From Alphaproteobacteria bacterium UBA6149 (lineage in GTDB: Bacteria; Pseudomonadota; Alphaproteobacteria; Rickettsiales; UBA998): a stretch of 30,252 bases of DNA. This document shows, one piece after another, positions 7,168 to 14,541 of this stretch. The DNA lies in contig DIUV01000015.1 in assembly GCA_002423155.1 (NCBI GenBank), positions 1 to 30,252 on the forward strand, in the 5' to 3' direction. A model generated the notes under the pieces. The model had not been told where the DNA came from. It saw nothing but the letters and a program-made list of their open reading frames with translations, and did not search any database. Each line of letters begins with the position of its first letter. The stretch's first letter is position 1. A program made the translations under genes and the position numbers.

Positions 7168-7551
7168 TTAAGCCTCAGCAGCTACTTCAGCAGGAGCAGC
7201 GGCAGCTTCTTCAGCGGCTTTTGCTTCGGCGGCAGCGCGTGCAGCAGCGCGAGGAGGAAGTTTTTTGCTGCTTGGTTTAGGAGTATAAGTAGGAGCGGTA
7301 GTTATGTAACCCGCAGCGCGTAAGAAGCGTGCTACTGTGTCAGTCGGCTGTGCACCTGTACCCAACCAATATTTCACGCGGTCTGCGTCTAAAGTAACGC
7401 GTTTTTCATCAGTTTTTGCCAATAGTGGGTTATATGTACCCAGTTTTTCCAAAAAGTCACCATCGCGTGGTGCGCGTGCATCGGAAACTACAATACGATA
7501 AAATGGGCGTTTTTTACTGCCCCCACGAGAAAGACGAATCTTGGTAGCCAT
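7168..7551 (-). CDS. rpsP: 30S ribosomal protein S16
   Basis: This is a 127-residue ribosomal protein that binds 16S rRNA early in 30S assembly. It begins M-A-T-K-I-R-L-S-R-G-G-S-K-K-R-P-F-Y-R-I-V, the S16 signature, followed by D-S/A-R-x-P-R-D-G and K-L-G-T-Y-N-P. The start at 7551 was chosen because homologues begin M-A-x-K-I-R-L and a GGAAAT site precedes it; a frame extending to 7584 adds residues unlike the family. Residues beyond about 85 form an Ala/Glu/Lys-rich tail, as in other alphaproteobacterial S16. In many relatives rpsP is followed by rimM-trmD-rplS; here it stands alone, with a terminator directly after it. Confidence 0.97.
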   Translation of the reverse strand: MATKIRLSRGGSKKRPFYRIVVSDARAPRDGDFLEKLGTYNPLLAKTDEKRVTLDADRVKYWLGTGAQPTDTVARFLRAAGYITTAPTYTPKPSSKKLPPRAAARAAAEAKAAEEAAAAPAEVAAEA

Positions 7552-7634
7552 TTGATTTCCTATATTTTTATATTTAAGGGGCATGTTTAAAGCACGTTTT
7601 TAACAAATAATCCAGCTTTTTTTTAAAAAACTAA

Positions 7635-7821
7635 AGCCCCTCTCCCTCTGGGATGAGCTGAAACATATATGTTTCAGGGGTGAGGGAAACCTCCATTAGC
7701 GAGAGGAGCATTATAAATAACAGCTCATCTGTTTTATAATAATTAATTACGTTATTCTTTGAGGCTTCCCTCACCCCGCCCCTCTCCCCCCACCTCTTTT
7801 AAAAAAATAGGGGAGAGGGGG
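7635..7821. repeat. Family A miniature inverted-repeat element, copy 2
   Basis: The left arm contains cccctctccctctggga and the palindrome CTGAAACATATATGTTTCAG (7658-7677), then ggggtgaggga. The right arm ttccctcaccccgcccctctcccc is followed by a further hairpin around an A-rich loop (to 7821). Its right end touches the etfA stop codon, so it may act as the etfA transcript end. Confidence 0.75.
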
Positions 7822-8748
7822 TTAACCAGCTTTATCTATTAATTCTGGCACTGCCGTAAATAAATCCGCCACTAAGCCATAATCTGCCACTTCAAAAATG
7901 GGCGCATTTTCATCTTTGTTAATCGCGACGATAATTTTACTATCCTTCATCCCTGCCAAATGCTGAATTGCGCCAGAAATTCCCACCGCTATATATAATT
8001 CGGGCGCGACAATCTTGCCAGTCTGCCCCACTTGCCAATCATTCGGCGCAAAGCCGCTATCTACCGCCGCGCGCGAAGCACCGACCGCAGCACCAAGACT
8101 ATCTGCCAATTGTTCAATCAATTTAAAATTCTCTGCCGAACCAACTCCGCGCCCACCAGAAACCACAATCCGCGCCGAGGTTAATTCGGGGCGGTCGGAA
8201 TGCGTGGCATGCATTTGCACAAAATTAGTTAGCTGGTTAGCAGGCAAAGCGGCAATTTCTTCCAACTCCGCCGCACCACCATCTAAAGCCTTCTCAAAGG
8301 CAGTTGGGCGAATGGTCAGCAGTTTAATTGCATCTAGCGCCTGCACAGTTTCCCAAGCATTGCCTGCATAAATTGGGCGCACAAACACATCCGCACTTTC
8401 AATACTGATAATATCGGAAACTTGCGCCACCCCTAAACTCGCTGCTATGCGCGGCAATATATCCTTACCCTGCGCGGTGGCTGCCATTAAAATATGGCTA
8501 TATTTTTGCGCTAAACTTAAACCCAATGGCGCAATATCCTCAGCGAGATTATGCGCATAATATTCTGCCTTTGCAAAAAGCACTTTTTTAACACCAGCAA
8601 TCTTGCAAGCATCCACCGCCACGGATTCATTATCACTAGCGAGCAACACCTCAATATTATCGGAAATTTTCCCCGCAGCCCCAACCGCCGCTTTGGTGGC
8701 GGAACTGATTTTTGCACCATCATGCTCAGCAATCACTAATATATTCAT
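7822..8748 (-). CDS. etfA: Electron transfer flavoprotein alpha subunit
   Basis: This 308-residue FAD-binding subunit of the EtfAB heterodimer takes electrons from acyl-CoA and related dehydrogenases and passes them to ETF-ubiquinone oxidoreductase. The N-terminal adenine-nucleotide-hydrolase-like domain starts M-N-I-L-V-I-A-E-H. The C-terminal FAD domain begins at about residue 196 with V-S-G-G-R-G-V-G and holds the family signature L-Y-I-A-V-G-I-S-G-A-I-Q-H followed by I-V-A-I-N-K-D. Length is normal. The start overlaps the etfB stop by 4 nt (ATGA), so translation is probably coupled. The stop codon directly abuts repeat family A copy 2. Confidence 0.97.
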   Translation of the reverse strand: MNILVIAEHDGAKISSATKAAVGAAGKISDNIEVLLASDNESVAVDACKIAGVKKVLFAKAEYYAHNLAEDIAPLGLSLAQKYSHILMAATAQGKDILPRIAASLGVAQVSDIISIESADVFVRPIYAGNAWETVQALDAIKLLTIRPTAFEKALDGGAAELEEIAALPANQLTNFVQMHATHSDRPELTSARIVVSGGRGVGSAENFKLIEQLADSLGAAVGASRAAVDSGFAPNDWQVGQTGKIVAPELYIAVGISGAIQHLAGMKDSKIIVAINKDENAPIFEVADYGLVADLFTAVPELIDKAG

Positions 8749-9494
8749 AAAATATTTGCTTCCTGCTGCAATACGCGCACTAATTCATCAACATTCGCCA
8801 CTTTCCGCCCGGCTTGCCGCTTGGGCGGAGTTTGTACTTTGAGTATTTTTTGGCGCGGAGTTAAATCCACCCCTAACTCTTCTGCCAAAACCACTTGCAC
8901 AGGACGACTGCGCGCCTTCATAATATTAGGCAAGCTGGCATAACGCGGCGTGTTCAAACGTAAATCCGTGGTAATAACACAAGGCAATTGTAGTGAAACA
9001 CTCAACAAACCACCATCTACCTCGCGCACGATGGCTGCCCTGCCCTGCTCAAAATCTATTTTAGAAGCCGAGCAAGCCTGCCCCCAACCTAATTTTGCTG
9101 CCAACATCTGCCCCGTTTGATTCGCATCATCATCTATCGCCTGTTTGCCTGTAATGATAATGTCAGGTTTTTCGCTCATGGCAATCGCGGCAATTAAACT
9201 CGCCGCGGCTAAAGGTTCTACGTGTAAATCCGTTTTTATATGAATAGCCCGATCCGCCCCCATAGCCAGACCCGCCCGCAGGGTTTCCACCACAGCATCC
9301 GCGCCAATAGATAAAACAATAACTTCCGAAGCGATGCCTGCCTCTTTAAACCTGACAGCCGCTTCCACCGCGATTTCATCAAACGGGTTCATCGACATTT
9401 TAACATTGGCTAAATCTACGCCAGTTTCATCAGCCAGCACACGGATTTTTACGTTGTAATCCACCACACGTTTAACGGGAACCAATAATTTCAT
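8745..9494 (-). CDS. etfB: Electron transfer flavoprotein beta subunit
   Basis: This 249-residue partner of EtfA belongs to the same fold family and carries AMP rather than FAD. It shows the family start M-K-L-L-V-P-V-K-R-V-V-D, the N-P-F-D-E-I-A-V-E-A-A-V-R segment, and the C-terminal signature V-E-x-D-G-G-L / L-P-x-V-I-T-T-D-L-R-L-N-x-P-R-Y-A-S-L-P-N-I-M-K-A. It ends with a lysine-rich tail. It is followed by etfA with a 4-nt overlap and preceded by the HIG1 gene 14 bp away. That order is common in alphaproteobacteria. Role: beta-oxidation and amino acid catabolism electron transfer to quinone. Confidence 0.97.
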   Translation of the reverse strand: MKLLVPVKRVVDYNVKIRVLADETGVDLANVKMSMNPFDEIAVEAAVRFKEAGIASEVIVLSIGADAVVETLRAGLAMGADRAIHIKTDLHVEPLAAASLIAAIAMSEKPDIIITGKQAIDDDANQTGQMLAAKLGWGQACSASKIDFEQGRAAIVREVDGGLLSVSLQLPCVITTDLRLNTPRYASLPNIMKARSRPVQVVLAEELGVDLTPRQKILKVQTPPKRQAGRKVANVDELVRVLQQEANIL

Positions 9495-9508
9495 ATATAC
9501 TAGCCTGC

Positions 9509-9694
9509 TTAAGATTTTCCCATTAAAAACAACACGCCCAACACCACCAAAGCCACCGCCTGCAAAGAAACGCGCAAGACCATCAATTTTTGCGAATATT
9601 TTTTATTCGCTTCCCCACCGCGCATCATCAAAAAAATGCCCATTACCATAACTACAACAACCGCTAACAAAGCAACCATCAAAAGAACGAACAT
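9509..9694 (-). CDS. HIG1-domain twin-transmembrane protein
   Basis: This 61-residue protein has two hydrophobic helices (about 2-23 and 40-57) joined by a short basic loop M-M-R-G-G-E-A-N-K-K-Y-S-Q-K-L-M-V-L-R-V-S-L-Q. The R-G-G and Q-K-L-M-x-x-R-V-x-x-Q residues are the conserved part of bacterial HIG1-type proteins. In mitochondria the family tunes respiratory complexes III and IV; the bacterial role is less certain. It sits between the zf-CHCC gene and etfB, a neighbourhood seen in many alphaproteobacteria. No clear ribosome binding site; it lies 5 bp after the upstream gene, so coupled translation is likely. Confidence 0.85.
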   Translation of the reverse strand: MFVLLMVALLAVVVVMVMGIFLMMRGGEANKKYSQKLMVLRVSLQAVALVVLGVLFLMGKS

Positions 9695-9699
9695 AAAAA

Positions 9700-9897
9700 T
9701 TACGCCGCGTGAGAATGTTCAGCCTGCACAAATTTGCGGCTACAATAAGGACAAATAACTTCGTGCGTATCACGATCCAGCGCCAGAAAAACCCGTGGAT
9801 GCCCCAAAGCACCGCCCAAACCATCACAAATAGCGGTGTGTCCTGCAACTTTAGTTATTTCTGTATTAGCTGATTTTTGTGCCATATCTTGCGCCAT
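9700..9897 (-). CDS. Zinc-finger (zf-CHCC) protein, NDUFS6-like
   Basis: This 65-residue protein has the complete Cys-His-Cys-Cys ligand set: Cys24, His33, Cys49 and Cys52, in the motifs C-D-G-L-G-G-A-L-G-H-P-R-V-F-L and C-P-Y-C. The mitochondrial homologue NDUFS6 is a zinc-binding accessory subunit of respiratory complex I, and alphaproteobacterial members are thought to serve the same enzyme. A GAGG site lies just before ATG; a second ATG five codons in is possible. The gene follows the lytic transglycosylase by 8 bp and leads into HIG1-etfB-etfA. Confidence 0.92.
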   Translation of the reverse strand: MAQDMAQKSANTEITKVAGHTAICDGLGGALGHPRVFLALDRDTHEVICPYCSRKFVQAEHSHAA

Positions 9898-9905
9898 ATT
9901 TTCCT

Positions 9906-10940
9906 CTAGTAAAAAATAAATTTGGGTCCCTTACGTGCACCATCTGGCGCAATCGTGGAAGCATTCTGAGTGGGGCGAATCACATTAACATTACTCACAT
10001 TTTTTCCCACCACAAAATTTTGTTCTGTTTCTGCTTTGGGCGAATTCTGCGCCAATTGTTGACGCTCACCAGCCTTATCGCTCACCTGAATTATACGCAT
10101 TCTGGGGGATTGAAAGCGCGTACTAATAGTTTTTTCGGAAATTCGCGAAGGGGCAATTTTACCTCTTTCCAAATCTGCAGGCTCCAAAGAAGCTAGCTGC
10201 ATATTAGCAGATTGCGCCTGATTATTACCAGCTACATTACTGGCTATTAAAGAATTATTAGCAGGAGGAGCGTATTTATCCCCACCACGCAATAATCTCG
10301 CCGCCAAGGGATTACCGCTCGATAATGCCGCCATAGTACGTTGCCAGTTCTTTTTCACGATTTTAAAATAATCCTGCCCCAAGTGAGAGGTGCGTGAATG
10401 ATATGCCGATATAGCTTTTTTCCAATCTTTTTCGTCCTCATAATTAGCACGCAAGAATTTTGCAGCATAGGCAACATTCATAGCCGGATCAAAAGCATGT
10501 TCTAAACTGGCAAACGCATCTGGATGGTGTATCAAATTCACCTGCATACAGCCAACATCAACAGATTTAATCCCCTGCGCACGAAGTTTATTAACCTTAT
10601 CAATCGCTTCTCTTTTAGAAGCAAAATAATAGCCTTTACCTGCGGCATTCGCCGTCCACGGCCAAGGCAGCGCCATTTGCGTACCATCATGCCAACGCCC
10701 AGACTCCGTCGCGGCAATCGCCATCAAAACATCCCGCGGAATACCGTTAGCACGTTCTGCGCGTGCAAAATTTTGCATACATAATTCAGAATCATTAACT
10801 GACCAATTCTGCGCAGTTTTGCCTTTACCCAGTGCAGCAGGCTTACCAAAAACAATCACCCGCGGGCTCACCTCTGCCGCTTGCACGCTTTGTGACACCA
10901 GAGCAAGAAAAAACAAACTAGAAACTAAGTAATGTCGCAA
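9906..10940 (-). CDS. Secreted SLT-domain lytic transglycosylase
   Basis: This 344-residue protein is predicted to cleave peptidoglycan glycan strands in the periplasm. Residues 1-22 are a signal peptide (cleavage after Q-A-A). The SLT domain spans about 50-205. Catalytic Glu79 lies in A-A-T-E-S-G-R-W. Further motifs are D-V-G-C-M-Q-V-N (binding groove) and N-V-A-Y-A-A-K-F-L, then A-Y-H-S-R. Two cysteines (C-M-Q-N-F near 54 and the groove Cys) may form a disulfide. Residues beyond 215 are Asn/Gln/Ser-rich and look disordered, without a recognised domain. It heads the minus-strand group ending in etfA; whether it shares a promoter with those genes is unknown. Similar SLT proteins also serve secretion or flagellar machines, but no such genes are in this window. 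Confidence 0.88.
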   Translation of the reverse strand: MRHYLVSSLFFLALVSQSVQAAEVSPRVIVFGKPAALGKGKTAQNWSVNDSELCMQNFARAERANGIPRDVLMAIAATESGRWHDGTQMALPWPWTANAAGKGYYFASKREAIDKVNKLRAQGIKSVDVGCMQVNLIHHPDAFASLEHAFDPAMNVAYAAKFLRANYEDEKDWKKAISAYHSRTSHLGQDYFKIVKKNWQRTMAALSSGNPLAARLLRGGDKYAPPANNSLIASNVAGNNQAQSANMQLASLEPADLERGKIAPSRISEKTISTRFQSPRMRIIQVSDKAGERQQLAQNSPKAETEQNFVVGKNVSNVNVIRPTQNASTIAPDGARKGPKFIFY

Positions 10941-11033
10941 AATTGCGCCCCTTCGTATAAGTTTACTAAAAAAAATTGCTTTCTAACTAACATAAGATTA
11001 GCATAATTGCAAACTTATTGGAAAGCAAAAACT

Positions 11034-11384
11034 ATGCCTAAATCATATTTTAACAATAAAAACAGTAAATTAGCTGCAATTATAGCCCTATTTTCCACCA
11101 TATTTTCTGCTCTAATTACTAGCCCTGCTCAAGCAATCAGCATTACTAATCTGGATACGATACCACATCAATTATCTTTAAGCATTGCCAACCAACCAGA
11201 AATAATCACCATCGCACCCAATGAAACCTATCGCTCTAACTATCCACGCCTGAATATGCGCCTGCTAGATGTAGCCGGAGCAGATGAAATCCGCGCGGAA
11301 GATTTGGAAGAATACGCCATCTGGCCCGGGGGGAAATTGCTGATACAAAAAAGAGTAAGCAGCACAAGAAATCCTTTATGGTAG
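11034..11384 (+). CDS. Small secreted protein of unknown function
   Basis: This 116-residue protein is not recognised. The start at 11034 was preferred because GGAAAG lies 8 nt upstream; an upstream in-frame TTG at 11007 has no such site. Residues 1-34 form a long signal peptide (basic N-terminus, hydrophobic core A-A-I-I-A-L-F-S, cleavage after P-A-Q-A). The mature part of about 80 residues reads as a beta-rich domain (I-S-I-T-N-L-D; I-T-I-A-P-N-E-T-Y-R; E-E-Y-A-I-W-P-G-G-K-L-L-I-Q-K-R) and has no cysteines. It converges on the FTR1 iron permease with only 9 bp between, and is divergent from the transglycosylase. A periplasmic iron-related role is possible only by proximity. Confidence 0.7.
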   Translation: MPKSYFNNKNSKLAAIIALFSTIFSALITSPAQAISITNLDTIPHQLSLSIANQPEIITIAPNETYRSNYPRLNMRLLDVAGADEIRAEDLEEYAIWPGGKLLIQKRVSSTRNPLW

Positions 11385-11393
11385 CCCTACAAT

Positions 11394-12200
11394 TTAAGCA
11401 GAACGCTTAATCTGCCTAGTTGCAAACATAAAAAACAACAAAGTAGAAACATAGGCAACCAATTGAATTATAGATGGTTGGGCGGTATATCCTAATAAAA
11501 CATGCAAGGTTTTACCTAACAAACCCTCATCAGACAAGATAGCCCCACTATCCCACACAATATGAGAATAATTTGACAAATAACCCGCAGCATTTAAATA
11601 ACCAAAAGCTTGCGCCACCATGCCCGCAACTAAGATTATCAACATCCAAGAAGTTACCCGAAAAAAATATTTCGGCGATATTTTCAGCAAGCCCACATAT
11701 AGCAAAATACCGACCAATAGCCCTGTACCCATACCAATAACTCCGCCCATCAACAAACCAAATATAGTTATTTTTCCTGCAATTAGCATACTATAAGAAA
11801 ACAACACAATCTCCGAACCCTCACGCAGAATTGCCAAAGCAATTATCACCGAAAGACTAATAAAAGTTTTTTCACCCGTACTAATCGCCGCGCCCATTTT
11901 ATTAAAATTAGTACGCATTTCGCGCCCATGCTTGCCCATCCACAAAATTGTCCAACCAATAAAGACTGCAGCGGCAAATAATACCACACTATTGAGCAAT
12001 TCTTGCCCCACTCCTTCAGCCGCTTGCGAAATCTTATTGGTAAATAATGCAACTAATGCCGCACCCGAAACTCCCGCCAAAACACCCAGAACAACCCAGC
12101 GATTACGCCCCAACATCCCACGAGTTGCCGCCAGAACAACCCCCAATATAAGGGCAATTTCTAAGGCTTCTCGAAACAAAATTACAGCGACAGATAACAT
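11394..12200 (-). CDS. FTR1-family iron permease
   Basis: This 268-residue inner-membrane protein has about seven hydrophobic helices. Two R-E-x-x-E motifs, R-E-A-L-E at residues 10-14 and R-E-G-S-E at 126-130, are the iron-binding signature of the Ftr1/EfeU family. The family takes up iron together with a ferroxidase or periplasmic partner such as EfeO/EfeB or a cupredoxin; none is encoded next to it here. A Fur-box-like palindrome lies 26 bp before the start codon, which supports iron-repressed expression. The start is preceded by no strong ribosome binding site. Confidence 0.93.
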   Translation of the reverse strand: MLSVAVILFREALEIALILGVVLAATRGMLGRNRWVVLGVLAGVSGAALVALFTNKISQAAEGVGQELLNSVVLFAAAVFIGWTILWMGKHGREMRTNFNKMGAAISTGEKTFISLSVIIALAILREGSEIVLFSYSMLIAGKITIFGLLMGGVIGMGTGLLVGILLYVGLLKISPKYFFRVTSWMLIILVAGMVAQAFGYLNAAGYLSNYSHIVWDSGAILSDEGLLGKTLHVLLGYTAQPSIIQLVAYVSTLLFFMFATRQIKRSA

Positions 12201-12225
12201 ATGTTAATTTCCGAAACTAGTTGTT

Positions 12226-12244
12226 ATTGATAATCATTATCAAT
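12226..12244 (-). promoter_or_regulatory. Fur-box-like operator of the FTR1 permease
   Basis: ATTGATAATCATTATCAAT is a 19-bp near-perfect palindrome closely matching the classical Fur consensus (GATAATGATAATCATTATC). It lies upstream of the minus-strand FTR1 gene, in promoter position. Alphaproteobacteria may use Fur, Mur or Irr; the match is to the Fur type. Confidence 0.8.
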
Positions 12245-12294
12245 TAATATGGTTTTTTGTTGAAAAGCAAGCAAAAAATATCAGATTAAGACAT

Positions 12295-12440
12295 TAGACT
12301 TACCTAATTTCTCATTGTAGTGATGTAGCTGAGTCGTTTCTTTCTGATGAAAAACCGCAGCGTAGCTGCGCTACGTGAGGATTTTGAAGAAGAAAAAACG
12401 GCGCAGATGCATTGCTACAATGAGAAATTAGGTAAGTCTA
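12295..12440. repeat. Family C miniature element, copy 1
   Basis: A 146-bp element with perfect 26-bp terminal inverted repeats (TAGACTTACCTAATTTCTCA.. / ..TGAGAAATTAGGTAAGTCTA), including a flanking TA on each side, as expected for a TA target duplication. The interior arms are also partly complementary (gtag..gtcgttt / aaacggcgc..ctac). It lies in the FTR1-lipoprotein gap. Copies 2 and 3 are at 12988-13133 and 14351-14541. Confidence 0.88.
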
Positions 12441-12507
12441 TTGGCATGATACTTGCTTATCCCATATTATACCAACAAAAAGGCCCTACAATAAACAAAA
12501 ATCAACC

Positions 12508-12963
12508 ATGAAAAAATATTTCTCATCAAAAAAACATCTTTTATTAATTTGCTTAAGCATAACAGCTTGCGATGCGACGCAGCACAGCCTGCGCACTGCG
12601 GATACTCATATTAGCAATGGTTATGACAAACTAAGCAATAAAACTTCTGGTTATCTGTTTGGTCGCACAATTGAACCAGAGGAGCCACAATTCCAAGAGC
12701 GAGATAGTTATTGCTACCGTACACAGATGGATATTCTCTGCTACGATCAGCCACAACCCAAAATGCGCGCTCGTTTAGTCGCTGCTCAAAGAACTGGAAA
12801 TAAAGGAGCGTGGAATAATAGCGCAGCTTTATCTGCCGAGCCACATAACGAATCACCCCACGAAAAATCCTTACCGCACATGGACAAAGTTGGCGTCTCA
12901 GCAGCTCCTAGCGTTATGGCTGATGAGGCAAATGCACCAAAAGCACTTATTTCTGGATTTTAG
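12508..12963 (+). CDS. Putative lipoprotein of unknown function
   Basis: This 151-residue protein has a basic N-terminus (M-K-K-Y-F-S-S-K-K), a hydrophobic core and a lipobox I-T-A-C at about residues 18-21, so it is probably lipid-anchored after cleavage. The mature part carries a Y-C-Y-R-T-x-x-D-I-L-C-Y-D-Q-P segment (near 68-82) with two cysteines that could form a disulfide, and a Ser/His/Pro/Ala-rich low-complexity tail. No known domain is recognised. It is flanked on both sides by family C elements, with trpB following. Confidence 0.7.
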   Translation: MKKYFSSKKHLLLICLSITACDATQHSLRTADTHISNGYDKLSNKTSGYLFGRTIEPEEPQFQERDSYCYRTQMDILCYDQPQPKMRARLVAAQRTGNKGAWNNSAALSAEPHNESPHEKSLPHMDKVGVSAAPSVMADEANAPKALISGF

Positions 12964-12987
12964 CTAGATTTACGCGCGCGTTCATAA

Positions 12988-13133
12988 TAGACTTCCTTTT
13001 TTTCTTGTTGTAGTGATTGCGCTTCAGTCGTTTCTTTCTGATGAGGAACCGCAGCGTAGCGGCTTCGTAGAGGATTCTGAAGAAGAAAAAACGGCGCAGA
13101 TGCATTGCTACAGCGAGAAAAAAAGGAAGTCTA
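12988..13133. repeat. Family C miniature element, copy 2
   Basis: A 146-bp copy flanked by TA, with diverged ends (TAGACTTCC.. / ..GGAAGTCTA) but the same interior (cgtttctttctgatga; gaagaagaaaaaacggcgca). Differences occur in matched places in both arms (tacc/ggta to tcc/gga), which keeps the hairpin. It lies 13 bp before the trpB start codon, inside the likely leader of trpB. Confidence 0.87.
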
Positions 13134-13146
13134 ATAAAAAGAGATT

Positions 13147-14349
13147 ATGAACGATAATTACAATTACCCAGACAAGTCAGGACATTTTGGAATTTATGGC
13201 GGACGCTACGTTGCCGAAACCTTGATGCCACTAATTTTGCAGTTAGAAACCGCCTACCGCGAAATGCAGCAGGACGCAACTTTTTTTGCCGAATTAGACA
13301 GCTATTTCCAAGATTATATCGGCCGCCCAAGTCCTCTTTATTTTGCCAAACGCATGAGTGAACATTGCGGTGGCGCAAAAATTTATTTTAAGCGCGATGA
13401 ATTAAATCACACAGGTGCGCATAAAATAAATAATTGCATGGGGCAAATTTTGCTTGCCAAACGCATGGGCAAAACACGCATTATCGCCGAAACTGGCGCG
13501 GGTCAACACGGTGTAGCCACTGCTACAGTATGCGCATTATTCAATTTAAAATGCGTAATCTATATGGGCGCAACCGACATAGAACGCCAAAAGCCCAATG
13601 TTTTCCGCATGCGCCTGCTTGGCGCCGAAATTGTCCCCGTCACTTCTGGCAATGGCACTTTAAAAGATGCAATGAATGAAGCATTACGCGATTGGGTTAC
13701 TAATATTGACGATACTTTCTACCTGATTGGCACCGCCGCTGGCCCACATCCTTACCCAGAAATGGTACGCGATTTTCAGTCTATAATTGGGCGAGAAGTG
13801 CGCGAACAAATGCTCGCCAAGGAAGGTCGCCTGCCCGATTCGCTGGTGGCGTGCATTGGCGGCGGCTCTAATGCGATTGGCTTATTTCATCCCTTCATAA
13901 ACGATAAGAACATCCAAATCACTGCGGTAGAAGCCGCAGGAAAAGGGCTGGACGGGGAAGAACACGCCGCCTCCATCGCCAAAGGTCGCGCAGGCGTGCT
14001 GCACGGCAACCGCACCTATTTGCTACAAGATGCAGATGGGCAGATTACCGAAACTCATTCTATCTCCGCAGGGTTAGATTACCCAGGAATTGGTCCTGAA
14101 CATGCTTTCTTAAACGATATTGGCAGAGTTCAATATGTAAGCGCCACCGACCAGGAAGCCCTGCACGCCTTCCAAGAATGCGCCCGCTTAGAAGGCATTT
14201 TACCCGCCTTAGAACCTAGCCACGCGCTCGCCCATGTATTAAAAATTGCCCCTACTTTACCCAAAGATCATCTGCTGGTTATGAATTTATGTGGTCGGGG
14301 TGATAAAGATATTTTCACCATCGCCAGCGCCCTCAAGATGGATATATAA
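13147..14349 (+). CDS. trpB: Tryptophan synthase beta chain
   Basis: This 400-residue PLP enzyme condenses indole with serine to give tryptophan, as a complex with TrpA in the cytoplasm. Lys93 in H-T-G-A-H-K-I-N-N forms the Schiff base with PLP. G-G-G-S-N at 238-242 binds the cofactor phosphate, and the E-T-G-A-G-Q-H-G-V-A-T loop that closes the active site lies at 115-125. Length and the N-terminal F-G-I-Y-G-G-R-Y-V-A-E-T-L are typical. An AAGAG site precedes ATG. A family C element lies directly upstream and another separates it from trpA. The usual trpF neighbour is absent from this window. Confidence 0.98.
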   Translation: MNDNYNYPDKSGHFGIYGGRYVAETLMPLILQLETAYREMQQDATFFAELDSYFQDYIGRPSPLYFAKRMSEHCGGAKIYFKRDELNHTGAHKINNCMGQILLAKRMGKTRIIAETGAGQHGVATATVCALFNLKCVIYMGATDIERQKPNVFRMRLLGAEIVPVTSGNGTLKDAMNEALRDWVTNIDDTFYLIGTAAGPHPYPEMVRDFQSIIGREVREQMLAKEGRLPDSLVACIGGGSNAIGLFHPFINDKNIQITAVEAAGKGLDGEEHAASIAKGRAGVLHGNRTYLLQDADGQITETHSISAGLDYPGIGPEHAFLNDIGRVQYVSATDQEALHAFQECARLEGILPALEPSHALAHVLKIAPTLPKDHLLVMNLCGRGDKDIFTIASALKMDI

Positions 14350-14350
14350 A

Positions 14351-14541
14351 TAGACTTACCTAATTTCTCATTGTAGTGATGTAGCTGAGTCGTTTCTTTC
14401 TGATGAAGCCCTGAGCGTTTAAAAAACATGACTTAAAGTCATGTTTTTAGTGAGGGGGCAGCGTAGCTGGGCTACGTGAGGATTCTGAAGAAGAAAAAAC
14501 GGCGCAGATGCATTGCTACAATTAGAAAATAGGCAAGTCTA
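14351..14541. repeat. Family C miniature element, copy 3, carrying a nested hairpin
   Basis: A 191-bp copy between trpB and trpA. It is 45 bp longer than the other copies because of an insert whose centre is an almost perfect palindrome (AAAAACATGACTT / AAAGTCATGTTTTT, 14422-14448). It begins with TA two bases after the trpB stop codon and ends with TA directly before the trpA ATG. The AGG at 14531-14533 inside the right arm is the only candidate ribosome binding site for trpA. Confidence 0.87.

Noticed and set aside
8015..8371. Long plus-strand frame inside etfA, and similar frames inside groEL, degP, hflK and the transglycosylase
   Set aside because: They are antisense shadows of well supported genes, with no ribosome binding sites and unnatural composition.
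12295..14541. Family C repeats as a CRISPR array
   Set aside because: Units are 146-191 bp, separated by genes, with terminal inverted repeats and no regular spacers.
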